A stretch of DNA of 64,000 bases from Lepeophtheirus salmonis (GCF_016086655.4 NC_052134.2:36455971-36519970); one strand, 5' to 3'; shown: positions 1-12,810, numbered from the stretch's first letter. The notes: generated by a model from the letters alone, not told the origin. Program-made: numbers and translations.

Positions 1-91
1 AAGTACATAATATATGTATTTACATGTACAATATATGCACATAGACATTAATAAAACGGAAGGAAGTCAATTTAATCTTTTCTTCCGAAAC

Positions 92-108
92 GAGAGAGAG
101 AGAGAGAG
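92..108. repeat. (GA)n microsatellite
   Basis: An uninterrupted GA dinucleotide run of about 8 units, followed by a short interrupted GA tract and a seven-G run at 114-121. Confidence 0.9.
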
Positions 109-121
109 TAGAGAGGGGGGG

Positions 122-1250
122 AAGGTAAGTCTCCCGAATCCTCTTTCTACTCCTCCTTCGGCAATCTTTTCATTTCCTTAACAATATTTTGTATAACATG
201 AATTTATGATAAGATTCTTTAAAATACTCAATTATAATTAAATATAAACCAAGGTCGATTAAATAAAGTAAAAAAGACAATATTTATTTTTTGTAAATAA
301 AGAAAGTGTACATTTAAGAAGACTGAAAATATTTTTGAACAGATGGAAAGAGTTGTTGAGAGGTTCATGAGTGAAAAATCATATATTCCTTACAGATATA
401 GTTTCTTTCACAAATTTACAATCGAGTTTTGTGTCGTGAGTTCTGGATATCGAGTGTAAATTAGGTCGATAAGTGACTCACTCAAGTCTTCTTTAATACA
501 TAATCAAGACCTTTCCGAGTCATTCGAACTTCATCCTCAAACCATATCCAGGGCTGCTACCTATTACCATTAAATCAATTTTGCGGCATTTTTAAAGAAT
601 TACTAAGCCTTTTCTAGGTTTTTGTTTGTAAGTTTAGTAATTTTTTTTCCCCTAACCTATTTAATTTATCCTGGTATGAGATGTAGTTCTCTTAAATGAT
701 AAAAAATTTGATTTTTTTCTGTACTATTGATGGGGCCAAAATTAACAAGGACAACTACTTGTGCTTTTGAAGACTAATATTTAGCCATAGATCAAGGAGG
801 AGTACTCAGGAGCCCCGATTTGCATTGAACAGAAAGAAGGACGTGTTTGCCCAGTCAAAATTGTCGAAATGTGCCGTGAGTCATATTCTGATCTTTTTTT
901 GTTTTCAAGATTCTTTATTTGGTTTGTATATTATAAAAAACATACAAATATAAATAAACCAGAGCAATCGCGTAGAAAGTACATAAATAAACATTATAGT
1001 TTATACTTAATGCTCAGAGGTAGAATTTTGCCTAATATTCAAAATCAATCTTTAAAAAAAGCAAAAACAGTAAACATGCAAATTAACAATCATGATAAAT
1101 ATTTGTATTTCTTAACACCCTTTTTAAAATACTTCTATGATTCTGTGAAGTTAATGGAAGGTACCAGATATATTTTTGACCTCCTGCTTCCCTGTATTGT
1201 AGTTCTCTGGACTTTACATTGTAGAGAAGGGTTGCTCCAACTTTTATGGC
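122..1250. other. AT-rich non-coding stretch
   Basis: No gene or repeat could be identified. A 157-codon ORF opens at 869, but its last ~25 codons lie inside the hAT-like end at 1265-1330. Its composition is that of translated AT-rich DNA, so it is not called as a gene. Confidence 0.5.
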
Positions 1251-1264
1251 TCTGTAATTTAGAA

Positions 1265-1330
1265 CAGTGGTGTTTAACCTTTTTACCCCTTTTTATCAAT
1301 TTCAGAATTTCTATAAAGCCATACTCTCCC
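1265..1330 (+). repeat. hAT-like transposon end (CAGTGGT...TTAACC type)
   Basis: The segment starts CAGTGGTGTTTAACC and continues through AATTTCAGAATTTC and ATAAAGCCATACTCTCC. The same series of words recurs on the same strand at 56532-56598 (CAGTGATTATTAACCC, AATTTCAGAATCTC, CTCTCC). Ends reading cagtggttcttaacc are typical of non-autonomous hAT elements. No matching opposite end or 8-bp TSD was found, so this looks like a single decayed terminus. Confidence 0.5.
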
Positions 1331-2109
1331 CAGATTCTGTAAGAAAATAACATTATATGCCATGAATTTCTTTTTATATAAGTTTGTAACCAAAGTAACA
1401 GAGAATGACGCCATCTTGCAAGCATTAAACATTAAATTTGTACTTTTAAGCTTAGCAACAATTTGAAAATCTGAGAGTAACAAAGTATTGGGAGTACGTG
1501 TGTGCCTGAAAGAAATACGAAGACAAAGTGACCTGTAACAAACTAATTATCAGATTTCAACAAAAGTTTTTTATCCATATATTTGCATAATAGATATATC
1601 TATATCTATAGATAAGTATACGTTGCTTCTGAGTCCTGATATTGCGTAAGTTCAAGCTAACTATTGTTACCTACACTTTATAATATACATATACCTCTAT
1701 AAATTTGAAAAAAAACAAAAGATAAATATATATACAGCATATATCTCGCCTCAAAATCTGATGTGAATTTATAAGATAACAGCAGCATCAAGAAAATCTT
1801 CGTTGCTTTAAAAAATATTTATGCTCTTAGGATACAAACTACATTTTAATATAAACAAATAATATATATACATAATACAGAGTTAAATTTATTATTTGAA
1901 CAGAGATATAAAATACAAAAAAAACTCATTTTAAATTCTTAGCATGAAAAGAAAAAAAAGTGGAACTGCCCTACTATTTTTTTCGTTGTTGTTTTTTTGT
2001 TCGAATATATGAATACATATTCATTTGTAAATAGTGAAATTATTCATATAAAGATTTAGATAGTAATCAGAGGTTCTTCTTCCTTGTTCCTCAGTATTAT
2101 GTATAAACT

Positions 2110-2200
2110 AGTGTTATTCGGTATACCAGTACTAGAATGGTATCGGGGTACTGACTCATTTAAAATGGTACTATACTGAACAAATATTGGAATCGATACT
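2110..2200. repeat. GGTATACC/GGTACT-rich repeat segment
   Basis: Repeated motifs of the form ggtataccagtac, ggtatcggggtac and ggtactatactg recall the ggtaccaatatttttgtacc segment at 55310-55385. The pattern suggests relics of one dispersed repeat family, but the alignment is short and no TIR or TSD is defined. Confidence 0.3.
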
Positions 2201-2481
2201 TACAACTCAAGTAAGTTACAAAAATAATGATCTACTCATAACAAATAAACATTTCAATTATATCTTTAACCAAGAAATTTTGTTTGGGCAAGTTGCCCTA
2301 AGCAAATTGCCTGTTATTTAAAAGCAGGAATAAATGTTTCTTTTATAAGAAAATGTTTTGAAATTTCTGAGCTTACCCCAACACCACCTCAAAAGTTATG
2401 CAAACTCTAAGTGTATATCCATTGAAAAAGTATCGAAAAAAACCAAAATCCAGATATATATATACCAAAACCAGTACAAAA

Positions 2482-2508
2482 ATATTGGTATCTTGAAGAT
2501 ACCAATAT
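2482..2508. repeat. Perfect 13-bp palindrome with one-base centre
   Basis: The left arm ATATTGGTATCTT (2482-2494), a single G, and the right arm AAGATACCAATAT (2496-2508) are exact reverse complements. The ATTGGTAT word also occurs at 55357-55364 within the ggtaccaatat repeat, which suggests the palindrome comes from that family rather than from a host regulatory site. Confidence 0.85.
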
Positions 2509-2509
2509 G

Positions 2510-3668
2510 AACATAAATTGATAGATAACGCATATGTAGTACTGAGACTCAGTCCCACACCGAAGTTTTTCTGGCTCGTTCTCAAAAGATTTTTCTGCAT
2601 TGATTTGGGCATATGCATTGGCCAAGAATAGGATCTCAGATTGGGAACCAAAATATAAAAGTTTTCAAATTTTGCACGACGTTAAATAACTAATATTAAA
2701 AATTTACTAGTATTTTCTTATTAGCTGTCAATTTTTCACTTTTTTTCCTCCGAATCAGTATTCTTTTAGAATCTGATTGGCTAAATTTGTATTAGATCTT
2801 ATTAAAGAGATGACAAACATTTCTAAAAACAATTATTAAGTATAAATTTTATATAGAAAGGACTAACTACCAATCAATGCTCTGAATTTTTCCCGTTTAT
2901 TTTTGAAAAAAAGATGGCGATATACAATTAAGCTAACGATGTGCTATGGGCTAACTTTTTCACATATGAACACATTCAACTTCATTTGACGTCATTGTAA
3001 CGATGTTCATTATTAGGGCTATACTCAGGACACCATGAACAAATTATCCATAAAGTTTTTCTAGTTCAGATTTTATATCAGACCCATTAAGACCGATTTT
3101 TTAAATGGGCCGTAAATGTATGTATATATATATGTATAAAATTATACAGTTATTAAGACACTGTGTAGCTACGTATTCGATCTTTTTTATATTACATGCA
3201 CTACCAACAAAGATATTTAATATTTAAAGTACATAACCTTTGAGTAAATCCAGACAGAAAAGGATTTCCTTAAAAAAATACCTTCAGTAAAATTTTTTTT
3301 TAAAAAATCAAGGCAATTTTACAACAATTATTCTCTACCGTCCATCATGAGTTTCCTTATGAGCTGTAAATACATGTCATTAACTTTATTTTATTAAGCA
3401 ACTTTTCTTCCAAAAAAGAAATCATTTGCTTGTTAGCCAAATAAGTCAATCATACCAATAGCTATTTATCTCTCAAGTGCTCCTCCACTATCATTATCAT
3501 AATATTTAATCCCAATTATTAAAATCAATTACGTATACTCAATATTAAAACCCTACATAGTATTTTATTCGATACTGTATTATGCCTAGTAATATTTTAT
3601 TAAAAAGTGTAGCTGTACTTTGTATTTGTATATGATTGCCCGAATTTCTTCAAATAAATAGGCCAATA
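2510..3668. other. AT-rich non-coding stretch
   Basis: No supported gene. A short TATG/TA microsatellite lies at about 3118-3136. ORFs at 2373-2651 on the minus strand overlap the palindromic repeat and do not look coding. Confidence 0.5.
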
Positions 3669-4542
3669 TAAAGGGAGCGGGGATCAAATTGTTGCCAAAA
3701 TATTTTCCTACAAAAAACATATACAAAATATACATTTTTTAACTTTTTTATTGAAAATCAAAACTATGACGAGCATATAGGTATAGAGTAGCCATTCATT
3801 TGATATAATCACCGTTGGCATCAATAACGGCCTCAATACAGCCTCTGAACCGGCCGCAGGCTCTTCTGACCATCTCATTGTCCATGTTGCCGAATACCTC
3901 CTTGATGGAGTCCATCAGGCTGGTCTTGGTGCTATGGGGATGTCTGTTGGTATGTCTCTCGACATAGCCCCAGACAAAATAGTCCAAAGGATTAAGGTCG
4001 GGAAAGTTAGACGTCATAACAGTTCTCGGTTAACCACTGCATGGAGATTTTGGACACATGGCAGGGTGCTAAGTCCTGTTGCCACACCCAGGGCCTGTCT
4101 CCGGCCACCCCGGACCTGGTAGGATCATCCTCAACCATCTTCTTCACCTTGTCGACAAAGTCGGTGTCCCTGACCTTCCTGTCGGCGCCCTCCTCCTTGG
4201 GTGCCCTCTTTATGGTGGCATCAACATCCCAGGTGTCCTCTAGCTTCTTATGGATACGCTGAACAGTCCGTAAATTCACTCCTAAGGTTGAAGCAATCGT
4301 TGAATTGGAGATTTCACCTCCATTATTTACCAATGCCATCACTACGGCGGACCTCGAAAGCTCCTGGTTCCACTTATAGCTCTTTATCCCCTCATATGAT
4401 GATGGCATGATGCTAACTGAACTACGTATCGCCAGCTGACGAGAATAGCTTTCCTATTTGGTATCCGGTTTCTTATTTGATAATGTCGTCTTCAAGTTAT
4501 CAAGGTTTAAAGTAGGCGATAATTTGATCCCCGCTCCCTGTA
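3669..4542 (-). mobile_element. Mariner/maT-like element with both TIRs, internally deleted
   Basis: The element is bounded by TIRs: GGGAGCGGGGATCAAATT at 3673-3690 and its reverse complement at 4521-4538. The match extends to about 26 bp with mismatches near the inner edge (gttgcc versus atcgcc). TA dinucleotides flank both outer edges (TATA at 3667-3670 and TATATA at 4541-4546), as expected for TA-targeting mariner/Tc1 elements. The length is about 0.87 kb, against 1.2-1.3 kb for a full mariner. The gap is explained by a deletion inside the transposase, described in the next entry. GC content is clearly higher than in the surroundings. Confidence 0.88.
3796..4408 (-). pseudogene. Mariner (maT/DD37D-like) transposase, deleted and frameshifted
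   Basis: This would have been the DDD transposase that cuts and pastes the element through the TIRs. The first frame (4408-4007, 133 codons) starts MPSSYEGIKSYKW. It carries an N-terminal helix-turn-helix around residues 34-57 (STIASTLGVNLRTVQRI), then jumps at about residue 100 directly to WVWQQDLAPCH. That motif holds the second catalytic Asp (residue 112, near 4073-4075). The first catalytic Asp and about 100 residues are missing. A one-base frameshift near 4007-4017 moves the rest into a second frame (4017-3796). That frame holds DLNPLDYFVWG with the third Asp near 3982-3984, and ends in the typical C-terminal FRGCIEAVIDANGDYIK. The product cannot be active. Assignment to the mariner superfamily is firm and the maT subgroup is inferred. 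Confidence 0.88.
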
Positions 4543-5577
4543 TATACGACGAGGAATCAACAAGAAATTGCACTCCTAACCCTTTTGAAACTGGACCATA
4601 AGTATAGTATAACTTATTATTTCGATTATTTATCAAACAGAATACATTATAAATTAGCCATGATGCTTCAAGTAAAATGAGAAAATCAACATCTGACAAA
4701 AAAAATACATTAAGTATTTTTGTGTTGGCGAGGTAACACTGTGGTAATATTGTCATATCAACATTTTCTTATATAAAGTATATTATCGTATTACTTTCAT
4801 TTTATTATACGTATTTAATTAAAATTTAACCCTATTATATCCACTAGGTTAACGCAGGGTGATAATTTTTGGATTTTTGAAAATATAATCCTTGTTCATT
4901 TATAAAAACCTAAATCTTTATTTTTGGCAAATGATCCCAATCGAAGATTTTTGAGTTTTCGGCTAGAAATTGAGATTTTAAACAAACTTAAAGTAATTTA
5001 CTATTTATGGTGATGTTTAAAAAAAAAGAATTTTTTTTTCCATATGAAGAGCTTGAAAATTAGATTTGTATTTTGTTAAAAAACACGCAGATTTAGCAAT
5101 TTTTTTGACGACAAAATATGTTTGCAACACTAAATGGTTACTCGTATGTAAGAAATTCTCATTTATTTATGTTTAATGATCCATCATATATATATTTGTT
5201 ATTGTATCCATAAAGTTTTTGAGTGAAAAAGTTGTCAAACTGTTCGAATAAAAGATTCAAAAACTCAGGTATCAAATATGATACATAAAAAAAAAGGTAA
5301 AAAAGAGGTTAAAAAAAATCACATTGAGTTTTGACATGTTCAAAATTTTTAACTTGTTGTTTTAATTTTTTGACTTGCGTAATTGTTATGATTGGGAATT
5401 TAGTAGAGAAACAATACATTTTCATTTTTCTCGTGTTGTACAAAAGTAACGAGTGGACTATTAAAATCTGAACACTTTGAATTTTAAACATCAACAATAT
5501 ATAATTTATTAATTAACAATAGAATTTCAACAAAATTCATACAATAAATAGATGTGTGTTTGAACTCTCTTAATCAT
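4543..5577. other. AT-rich flank between two mariner relics
   Basis: A 100-codon minus-strand ORF at 4454-4756 runs across the TIR into flanking DNA and is judged fortuitous. Nothing else is recognisable. Confidence 0.45.
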
Positions 5578-6180
5578 TAATGTATCCGCCCAGGGTAAAT
5601 AGTGGCTTCCAGGCAGAGGAATCCCTGTAACCTGCTGCGGGTGTAGTCTTTTGTCATGGGGTCATAGTGCTGGCTGACATTGGCTTTGAGGGCCTCGGTG
5701 TTTGGATGACGGACACAACAGGATTTCCCCTCTTTATACACTCCGGGAGTTGGCATCAGGACTGTAGGTGGGCCAAAAGTGTCAAAAAGGATTTCAAAAG
5801 AACTTAACGGAATAAATCATAATAGTCTTGCACTAGAGGAGATAGGTTTCTTCCATCGATGGTGTAAAAAGTGGCCACTCCACCCTAACAAGGCTCTTGC
5901 CATCCACTTTTTTTATAGCTTTCGGACAGTCTAGAGTGGAACCCCAAGATCTCCTGCATGGACCCTCATTGCCTTGAGGGAATTAGTATAGGCTTTTTTT
6001 AACTCCTCAAAGTCAAGATTGACCATATGACAGAGCCCTTCTTCCTCTCCAACGTTTTGGACATGCTGACGGTGTATACATTGGTCTTGGAGACACCCAA
6101 CTGTTTGGAGTGCGGGAATGGAAATTCGTTGTTCACGTTCAAGTGCCCTTTTCTCGACTTGTACTAGAGTGGTCAAGGGT
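5578..6180 (-). pseudogene. Mariner-type transposase relic, catalytic core deleted
   Basis: Read on the minus strand, three blocks of a mariner-superfamily transposase remain, in different frames. Block 1 (about 6176-5931) shows an HTH-like LGVSKTNVYTV in one frame and EELKKAYTNSLKAMRVHAGD in another. Block 2 (about 5912-5835) reads SLVRVEWPLFTPSMEET, the linker before the catalytic domain. Block 3 (about 5795-5578) reads FWPTYSPDANS and then, after a frameshift, HPNTEALKANVSQHYDPMTK, the C-terminal end. The first and second catalytic Asp motifs are absent, and the third Asp codon is destroyed just after PDAN. At least two frameshifts separate the blocks. No TIR was found. It is a separate copy from the relic at 3669-4542, with different sequence. 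Confidence 0.78.
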
Positions 6181-6189
6181 GTTTTGTTT

Positions 6190-8220
6190 TGTAACTAATT
6201 GTTTATACTTTAATATATCAAAATATGAAATAGTTTCAATAGATCAACCTTCATAAATTATCGAGTTATCCAGTGTTCTGATCTGATTTCAATGGACCAC
6301 CAGGTAATATCCCAAGTCATTTTTTAATCAATTGTATGCCAATGAGTGAACATAATTTAGAAACATATTTTTTTTCTGCATTTGCAACCACTTTGTGTAA
6401 ATCCATCTTGACAAACAGACTCTTTGTCAAAAAAAATCATAATTATATTTGAAATAATTCATGCAGCAATACTATGAAATTATGATTTATATTCATGTTA
6501 GTCCAATTTAAAATGATAAAATTTTTAATCATATACCACAAATTGTAATTATTAAGTACTCATTAATTAACAAATTTATTAATTTCAGACTTATAATATT
6601 TTATATCAAGTTGATCATTAACAATAAAATTATGCAGTAATTAATCACTGAATTAGCAAAAAATGGATTTTCTGTCAACATTTTTTCTTTTCCTAATTTA
6701 TTTAGCGGTTGTCATTATTTTTGTTACATCAATGTAATAGCGGTTCGAGCCAACTGTTGAAGCATCCTCATAATAAAATGAATCAATTATAAATAATGAA
6801 AATTTAAAGATTGCAATTTGTGGTAAATAATTAACATTTGATCTTTCAAAATGGGAGTAACTCGAATAATCACATAGTATTCCAGCATGAATTATCATCA
6901 ATATATTTTTATTTTTCTGGGCAATGTGGTCCTTTGGCAATGTTGTTTTAGAGTAGAAAAATAATTATTTTTCTTTCTTATTCTCCTTGCGCACTACCAA
7001 AGTCTTATATGCAGTCATATTTTGATCGAAGGTGTCTAAATGAGTGAAGTTAATTGAGATAAACATAACTTCAACTTTCTTGTGGTCTCTCTCTTAAATG
7101 TATCTAATAGTTAAAGGATATGTTCAAATTTGAAGATTTGTATCCATTCATAATGCAGTACAATATATATTGTACCTATACTAAAGATTCGTATGATATG
7201 AAAGCACAAAAGCATATATGTATCATACAACTCATGAAATGAGATATCTACCTTTGTACACAGAGCTATACACATGCTATCAACAATAAATCATCAATGC
7301 AATATATATTTAAATAATAGGAAGTAAAAAAAGATGTACAAAAGGTTGTAAACTTTTTTAAAGATAAGCACGTTATATAAAATATATATTTTTATTTTGA
7401 TATAATAAATAGTATACTAGAATTTACATACTTTTTCATATTGGTATGATGTTAATTATGATGGTCTTACCTCACTAAAATTTAAATTTACAGCAATATT
7501 TTGTTGACTTGCGTTAGAGAGATAAGAAGCTTGGAGAAATAGAAAAGACATGGAATAATTTTATCATCTTGTTAAAAGAACTGTGCGCTGTTCTAATATC
7601 ATGGCAATACATCACTAACATACAATTTGCAATGTTAGGGAGACTCAAATCGTTTAGTTCAGTTCTAACTTTAATGAGAAATAGTATAAATAATCGGAAA
7701 CAAACAAATTTAAGGATAAATTATTATTATAAATTTTGATTTATTTAATTTTCAATTTGAATTAACTATACATCTATTTTTGTCAATTTCAACAATTTTC
7801 CCTACAGGAAATAAAACATTTCAATAAGTTATACAAAATTCCCTGGATGTTCTATTCAGGATGTAAAAAGTGGACGATTGTTCACCTTAACAATCTATTC
7901 TGTTATTAGGTGTCCATTTTTTTTTTTTTTAATTATGCCAAAACACTTAGAAATAATGTATGTTAGTCATCATTTTCTCCTCCACGCCAGGTAGACATTA
8001 CTTAAGTAAGAAACAAGATTTTATCTTCATCACTACCTTCTGTGTCCGATGGTGGACTATATATTTCTTATATTATACTTAAGATTTATATTAATTAAGT
8101 CAGAAAATTAAGTGTGTTTTTCAGTCTTTTCCCCTGAAAATAGTGACTCTGATATACTATGTCTCAAGTTATTTTGGACGTTTATAGATGGAATTTGATT
8201 TAGCTCTAGTTAAGGAGCTG
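6190..8220. other. AT-rich non-coding stretch
   Basis: No gene, transposon motif or long repeat could be supported here. Short T-runs occur, for example at 7920-7931. Confidence 0.45.
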
Positions 8221-8230
8221 TGAACAATTC

Positions 8231-8385
8231 CCAAAAATTACTGAATTGTTTAATTCCATAGTGGGGAAGAATTGGCTAATTATTAATTGATTTTGGGCCT
8301 TCCCCCTCCTCCCCGTTTCCCAAAAATTAATGGGTTGTATAATTCCATAGTGGAAAGAATTGGCCTCCCCCCTCCCCCCGTTTCC
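8231..8385. repeat. Imperfect tandem duplication of a ~90-bp unit
   Basis: Copy 1 (8231-8320) runs CCAAAAATTACTGAATTG, AATTCCATAGTGG, GAAGAATTGGC, then a C-rich tract to CCCCGTTTCC. Copy 2 (8321-8385) repeats CAAAAATTAATGGGTTG, AATTCCATAGTGG, AAAGAATTGGC and the C-rich tract ending CCGTTTCC. Copy 2 lacks about 25 bp (the taattattaattgattttggg part). The duplication underlies the fortuitous 140-codon minus-strand ORF at 8206-8628. Confidence 0.85.
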
Positions 8386-8389
8386 TTTA

Positions 8390-11300
8390 GCAAGGACGAT
8401 TGCAAGATACAATAGACATAACAAACTCTTATAAATAAATTTTGATTTACTATTTTCTACATACGAAATGTTAATTTCTTTATTGAAAAATATTTGTTTT
8501 CTGCTAGTTGAGTGACAAATTACAGCATAATAAAGTGGAATAAATATTATAAGGAATTCATTTATATAAATAATAAGATGCGAGATGGAATACATAATTA
8601 TTTGTCTGATTATTGTGAGAAAAAGCAAAAGTTTAAAAGAAATACGTCAAAAGCTCAGTTATCCTAGAGTAAATAAAATATTTTTTTATGGTTATACTGT
8701 GTTTCCTGGTTCATGGGTTATTAAATTCAATGATATACATTTGAAATAATGTTTGATATGATCAAAAGATTTTGGGAATGATTATATATAAAAGAAGAGA
8801 GGAATCATAATATCGAATAATTTTCCCTTTTTAAGCGGTTTTAGTCAGTTTACGAAAAAAGTAAATCCGTTTGTCAACTCATACTCATAAAAAAAATTCA
8901 TGATTATAAAGTTACATTTTAATAAATGAGTTAATAATTTAATTACCAATATCTAAAAGGATTTATATCTGGAAGGAGTTGGGCTTATCATTCTCAGAAA
9001 ATGGATTTAAGTGAGATGTTAGAAAACTATTTTTTTTAATAACAAGATTCTCAGAAATTTTGAGTTGAGTTAGTAAATAAGAAATGCTGGGAAATATAAG
9101 GGATTTATTATATATGCTAAGAAGAAAACAAAAATTTGATGTTATTCTTATCCATAGATACATTTGTGAAAGATCAAAAACATATTAATATTACCCATAC
9201 ATTAGAAATCACATTGAAACACATAACTCTCTTAGTATATGTATGTGTGAATATTCACCTTCATTCAGACTTAAATCGTCTTTCAAGTAGAAGGAATGGA
9301 CTCCTTGAAAGAAACCCATAATATAAGGAATTATATGTATGTATATATAAATATATAATATACATATATGTGCAAATATACCAAATTAACGATCATATAA
9401 TTTATTCAATGATTTCTGTGATTGAAAAGAAATATTATTCATTGGGATAATCATGAAAATAAATCGTGTCAATGATCAATAACGGAATCAAGTATCATTG
9501 AAATTACTTTCTCTTAATTTTTGTCGCAATATATTAACTGCAATTTTTGGGTACGTAAGTAAAATACCATCTTCAAATTATAGGTAAAAATGATCTCAAA
9601 ACTGACTTAATAACTTAAGAAAGAAAATGTGTAATACTAGAATCTTGATTTGATTTGGATATCCAATAAAATCGATAAATGACTTAAGTATTTTATGTAA
9701 TCATTAAGTCAAGATTTGCTTTATCTATCAAAATAAATGTATTTTAAAGGCATTAAATAAGTAAATTTGATTTTTTAATACCAGGTGAATGCATAAAAAT
9801 AAATCACCTACTCTGACATTTTTACATAATTTTGTTGCCAACTTAGTGTAACTAAATCAGTCATGATTTAATCAAAATGTATCTACATTGATGATTACAT
9901 TTATTTCATATAATGATATACATATAATAATATAATGACACACCCATTAAATAAAACATAGCATCTTTTAATTCATAAAGTAGTTTTTAAAATGATAAAA
10001 CGCTTTCTATTTCTACTCTTTACAGTAGGAATATATATGTATTGTATAGAAGTCCATCATTTACATAGAAAATTATCCAAGCGAGAAAACAAGGACCGTT
10101 TGATTAATATTTCACCAGATATAGTTGACTACGCGACAACTTTTTTGCCTACCAATTTAGACCAAATTATTTCAAATTATAAGAAAGCAATATTTTCACT
10201 TTGCCAATATTTGAATTACCCTCTCAATAAGTTCCATAATAGGGAATTAGGGCTCATTTACATCCCCACTTTGTGAAGGTCAATAATAATGAAAGCTACA
10301 TTATTGCGTTGTTATCAATATACTTTGTCTTTTCCATGAAACTGTTCCCTACTTTTTAATTTTTTTGAGCACCCCTGTTCCACATATAATATGCCACTCA
10401 TGAAGAACTCACATTTCCGTCCAGTTTTACAATCGATACCTCAGACAAAATCCAAAAATCAAATAAATTTTATTTTATTTTTAAATTAAAATCCGTGATG
10501 GAAGAAGTTAACTTTGTGTTTTGTCATGTGTGTTTATTTCAATTCATGTATTGCTTAAGACTCAAGTCAAATATAGTCCAGGTAAATTAATATCTGTTAC
10601 AGTATCAATATTCATTTATATTTAAATTTATCATCTAAAAGACATTTCATACCATATTCTGTATATGGATAATATAATTAGTATGTTCATGAATCCCAAA
10701 AGTCAATTTCCAGTTCTATACGTATATACATAATAACTATAAAATTATTAATATTATTGATTCAACAGACTTCGTTAAATGTACACTACAAATTATACTA
10801 ATTGAATGGTGGTTACATGCAGAGCACTTAATGATTATTATTCCACTTTTTTTCCAATAAATGAAATATTAGTTGTCATTGTATATATAATGAAAAAGGT
10901 TGTAAAACCGTGAATGAAAGATTATAATTTTTTTCTGTGGCTCAGGCTTTGGTCATAATTGATAATATTCAACTAATATTCAACTTCTCATATTTTTACA
11001 TACAACTTCAGGGTTTATTTTGAATTCTGTTGAAACATAGTCCCTATTGGAATATGAATTAATGTCATCAAGAAAATTTGTTCAAATATTCACTCATTAG
11101 ATTTTTTATGATAGTTGGAAAAAAATGTACGTTGGCTAGACAAAAATGTAAAATTCTTCAAGTTTGATGGTACCAAAGTTTTGGATAAGAAATAGTATGG
11201 GGCAACAAACAATCAGATAATAATATTTACTCAAAAGTTAAACATCTCTCAAAGGACTAAGCTATTCAGAGATTTACAACTAATGTTGGTTTGAAAAGGG

Positions 11301-12430
11301 GATTTGGGACACATACCTTTGGGTCTGTACTTTAACTTACAAAATTGAAGCTAAGACATTGTAAATAAGAGTAACGGCTGACATATTATAAAACAAAAGT
11401 ACATTTGTATAAAAAATGTAAAATAATGAAATTAATGTTGTCATTTTTTTAAATTAGGCACTTAGGAAATTAGAATCATCAGAAAATAACTAAAAAGTTT
11501 CAAATCTTCTATTAATTCAAATAAAAGTAATATGAAATTTCTTCTACAAAAATAGTGTCACCCAATACAAATTTTTTTGAGCTAGTCAACGCTCCCAAAA
11601 AAATCCTAGTCCCGCCTTAGAAGGAGCCCAGCGTTTTGGTTTTGTTTTAAGACTTGCAAACTGTATGAACAGTCTTGTTATATTAATGTGCCTTCGTCTG
11701 GAGATAAAATATAATGTATGTGATGCTCTCAAGTAATAATACTCCAATAAATACATCCAAGTATTATAATTCGTCCTTCCGGATTATAACTCTACTGGTA
11801 TAATTATAAGCACTTTTTAAATGTTTTTATAGAGTATTTGAAACAATTACGTACATTCGAGAGCCTTTTCTTTTTTGTAAATTTCATTATTGATTTATAC
11901 TTTCTATAATTGAATAACCTTAACCATATAAATACAGTCAATTGACCCCTTAAAAATAATCAAATGAGAAACATAATAGAACAATTTTTAATATCCAAGT
12001 CTACCCATGAAAGAAAGCTCCAAATCCATTATGTCTTATCCCATTTTACAGGAGACATAATTGATTGGTAAAAAGCAAAGTTGTGTTAATACAAAATATA
12101 GTCAATGGCTTTTACAGAAAGTGTCATGGTCGATAATCAATCCCTTGGGAAGAGATGGAGAGGAAGTACAAAATGCCAAAATAAGATTTGAAACAAAGGG
12201 ATCCTATTCGAAATAACACGAAATTTACAATTTATTTTTTGTCTAATTATATTTTGACTTAAGACTTGATTTGATTTATAGTGTGGTGAATCAATGACAA
12301 TCCTTTGATAATATCAGTTAATATTTTAGAATCAGTTAGTTAAAGGGAGGGGGCAATATATATGAGATGAATTATGTTCTTTTGCCAATGGAACAAATGG
12401 GAGAGGCCAATCCACAGGATCATCAATATA
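8390..12430. other. Long AT-rich non-coding stretch
   Basis: An AT-rich TATG/TATA simple-sequence patch lies at about 9331-9371. A 94-codon plus-strand ORF at 9992-10276 begins MIKRFLFLLFTVGIYMY, which resembles a hydrophobic signal or anchor segment. It shows no recognisable family, and its base composition does not differ from the surroundings. I do not call it a gene. No transposase motifs were found. Confidence 0.45.
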
Positions 12431-12444
12431 TCCCTTGTCTAAGT

Positions 12445-12810
12445 GCAATCATCAACCATCGCCAAGATTGTGGGAGTCCACCCAAGGAAGGACAATTACA
12501 ATCAGGGCACGATGTCTAGAAGCAGGATGGAGTACCAAGCAACAGCGAAGAATACATAAAAGTGGCTCTCTGAAAAATTGGGCGACTTTTGGGAGAGCAA
12601 CATGCGGCCCACATTCTGTTCCGATCTCAACCTCTTAACTATGGCATCTAAGGCGGAAGGTTGGACGGATCCCTTACCCATCTGTAAATGTCCTGAAGGC
12701 TCCTATAAACCTGAATTGGGATACCATGTCCGTGCACTTCATTCAGAGGGTGTGCTCTGTTTTCAGGAGGAGAGTGGAGCTATGTGTGGAGGACAATGGT
12801 GGCTTTTTTG
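12445..12810 (+). pseudogene. Mariner-type transposase relic (HTH joined to C-terminal domain)
   Basis: On the plus strand the remnant starts with SSTIAKIVGVHPRK, an HTH-like block near 12450-12495. It then passes almost at once to QDGVPSNSEEYIK near 12525, which contains the second catalytic Asp. After a frameshift comes FWESNMRPTFCSDLNLL near 12585-12640, the counterpart of FW...PPSSPDLNPLD. The third Asp is lost through a base deletion (LNLLT instead of LNPLD). A further frame carries VNVLKAPINLNWDTMS and the C-terminal VFRRRVELCVEDNGG near 12680-12805. The linker and the first Asp region between the HTH and the second Asp are missing. Two ORFs (12435-12638 and 12578-12838) are partial readings of this relic, not genes. 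Confidence 0.8.

Noticed and set aside
869..1342. 157-codon ORF, the longest in the window
   Set aside because: Its end lies inside a hAT-like repeat, its composition is AT-driven, and no domain or splice context was found.
4454..4756. 100-codon minus-strand ORF
   Set aside because: It crosses the mariner TIR into flanking DNA, so it cannot be a pre-existing gene, and it has no recognisable motif.
8206..8628. 140-codon minus-strand ORF
   Set aside because: It is generated by the tandem duplication at 8231-8385 plus AT-rich sequence, with no protein family resemblance.
9992..10276. 94-codon ORF with a hydrophobic start resembling a signal peptide
   Set aside because: Hydrophobic runs are expected from AT-rich codons (Phe, Leu, Ile, Tyr). 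No family, no splice sites and no composition shift.
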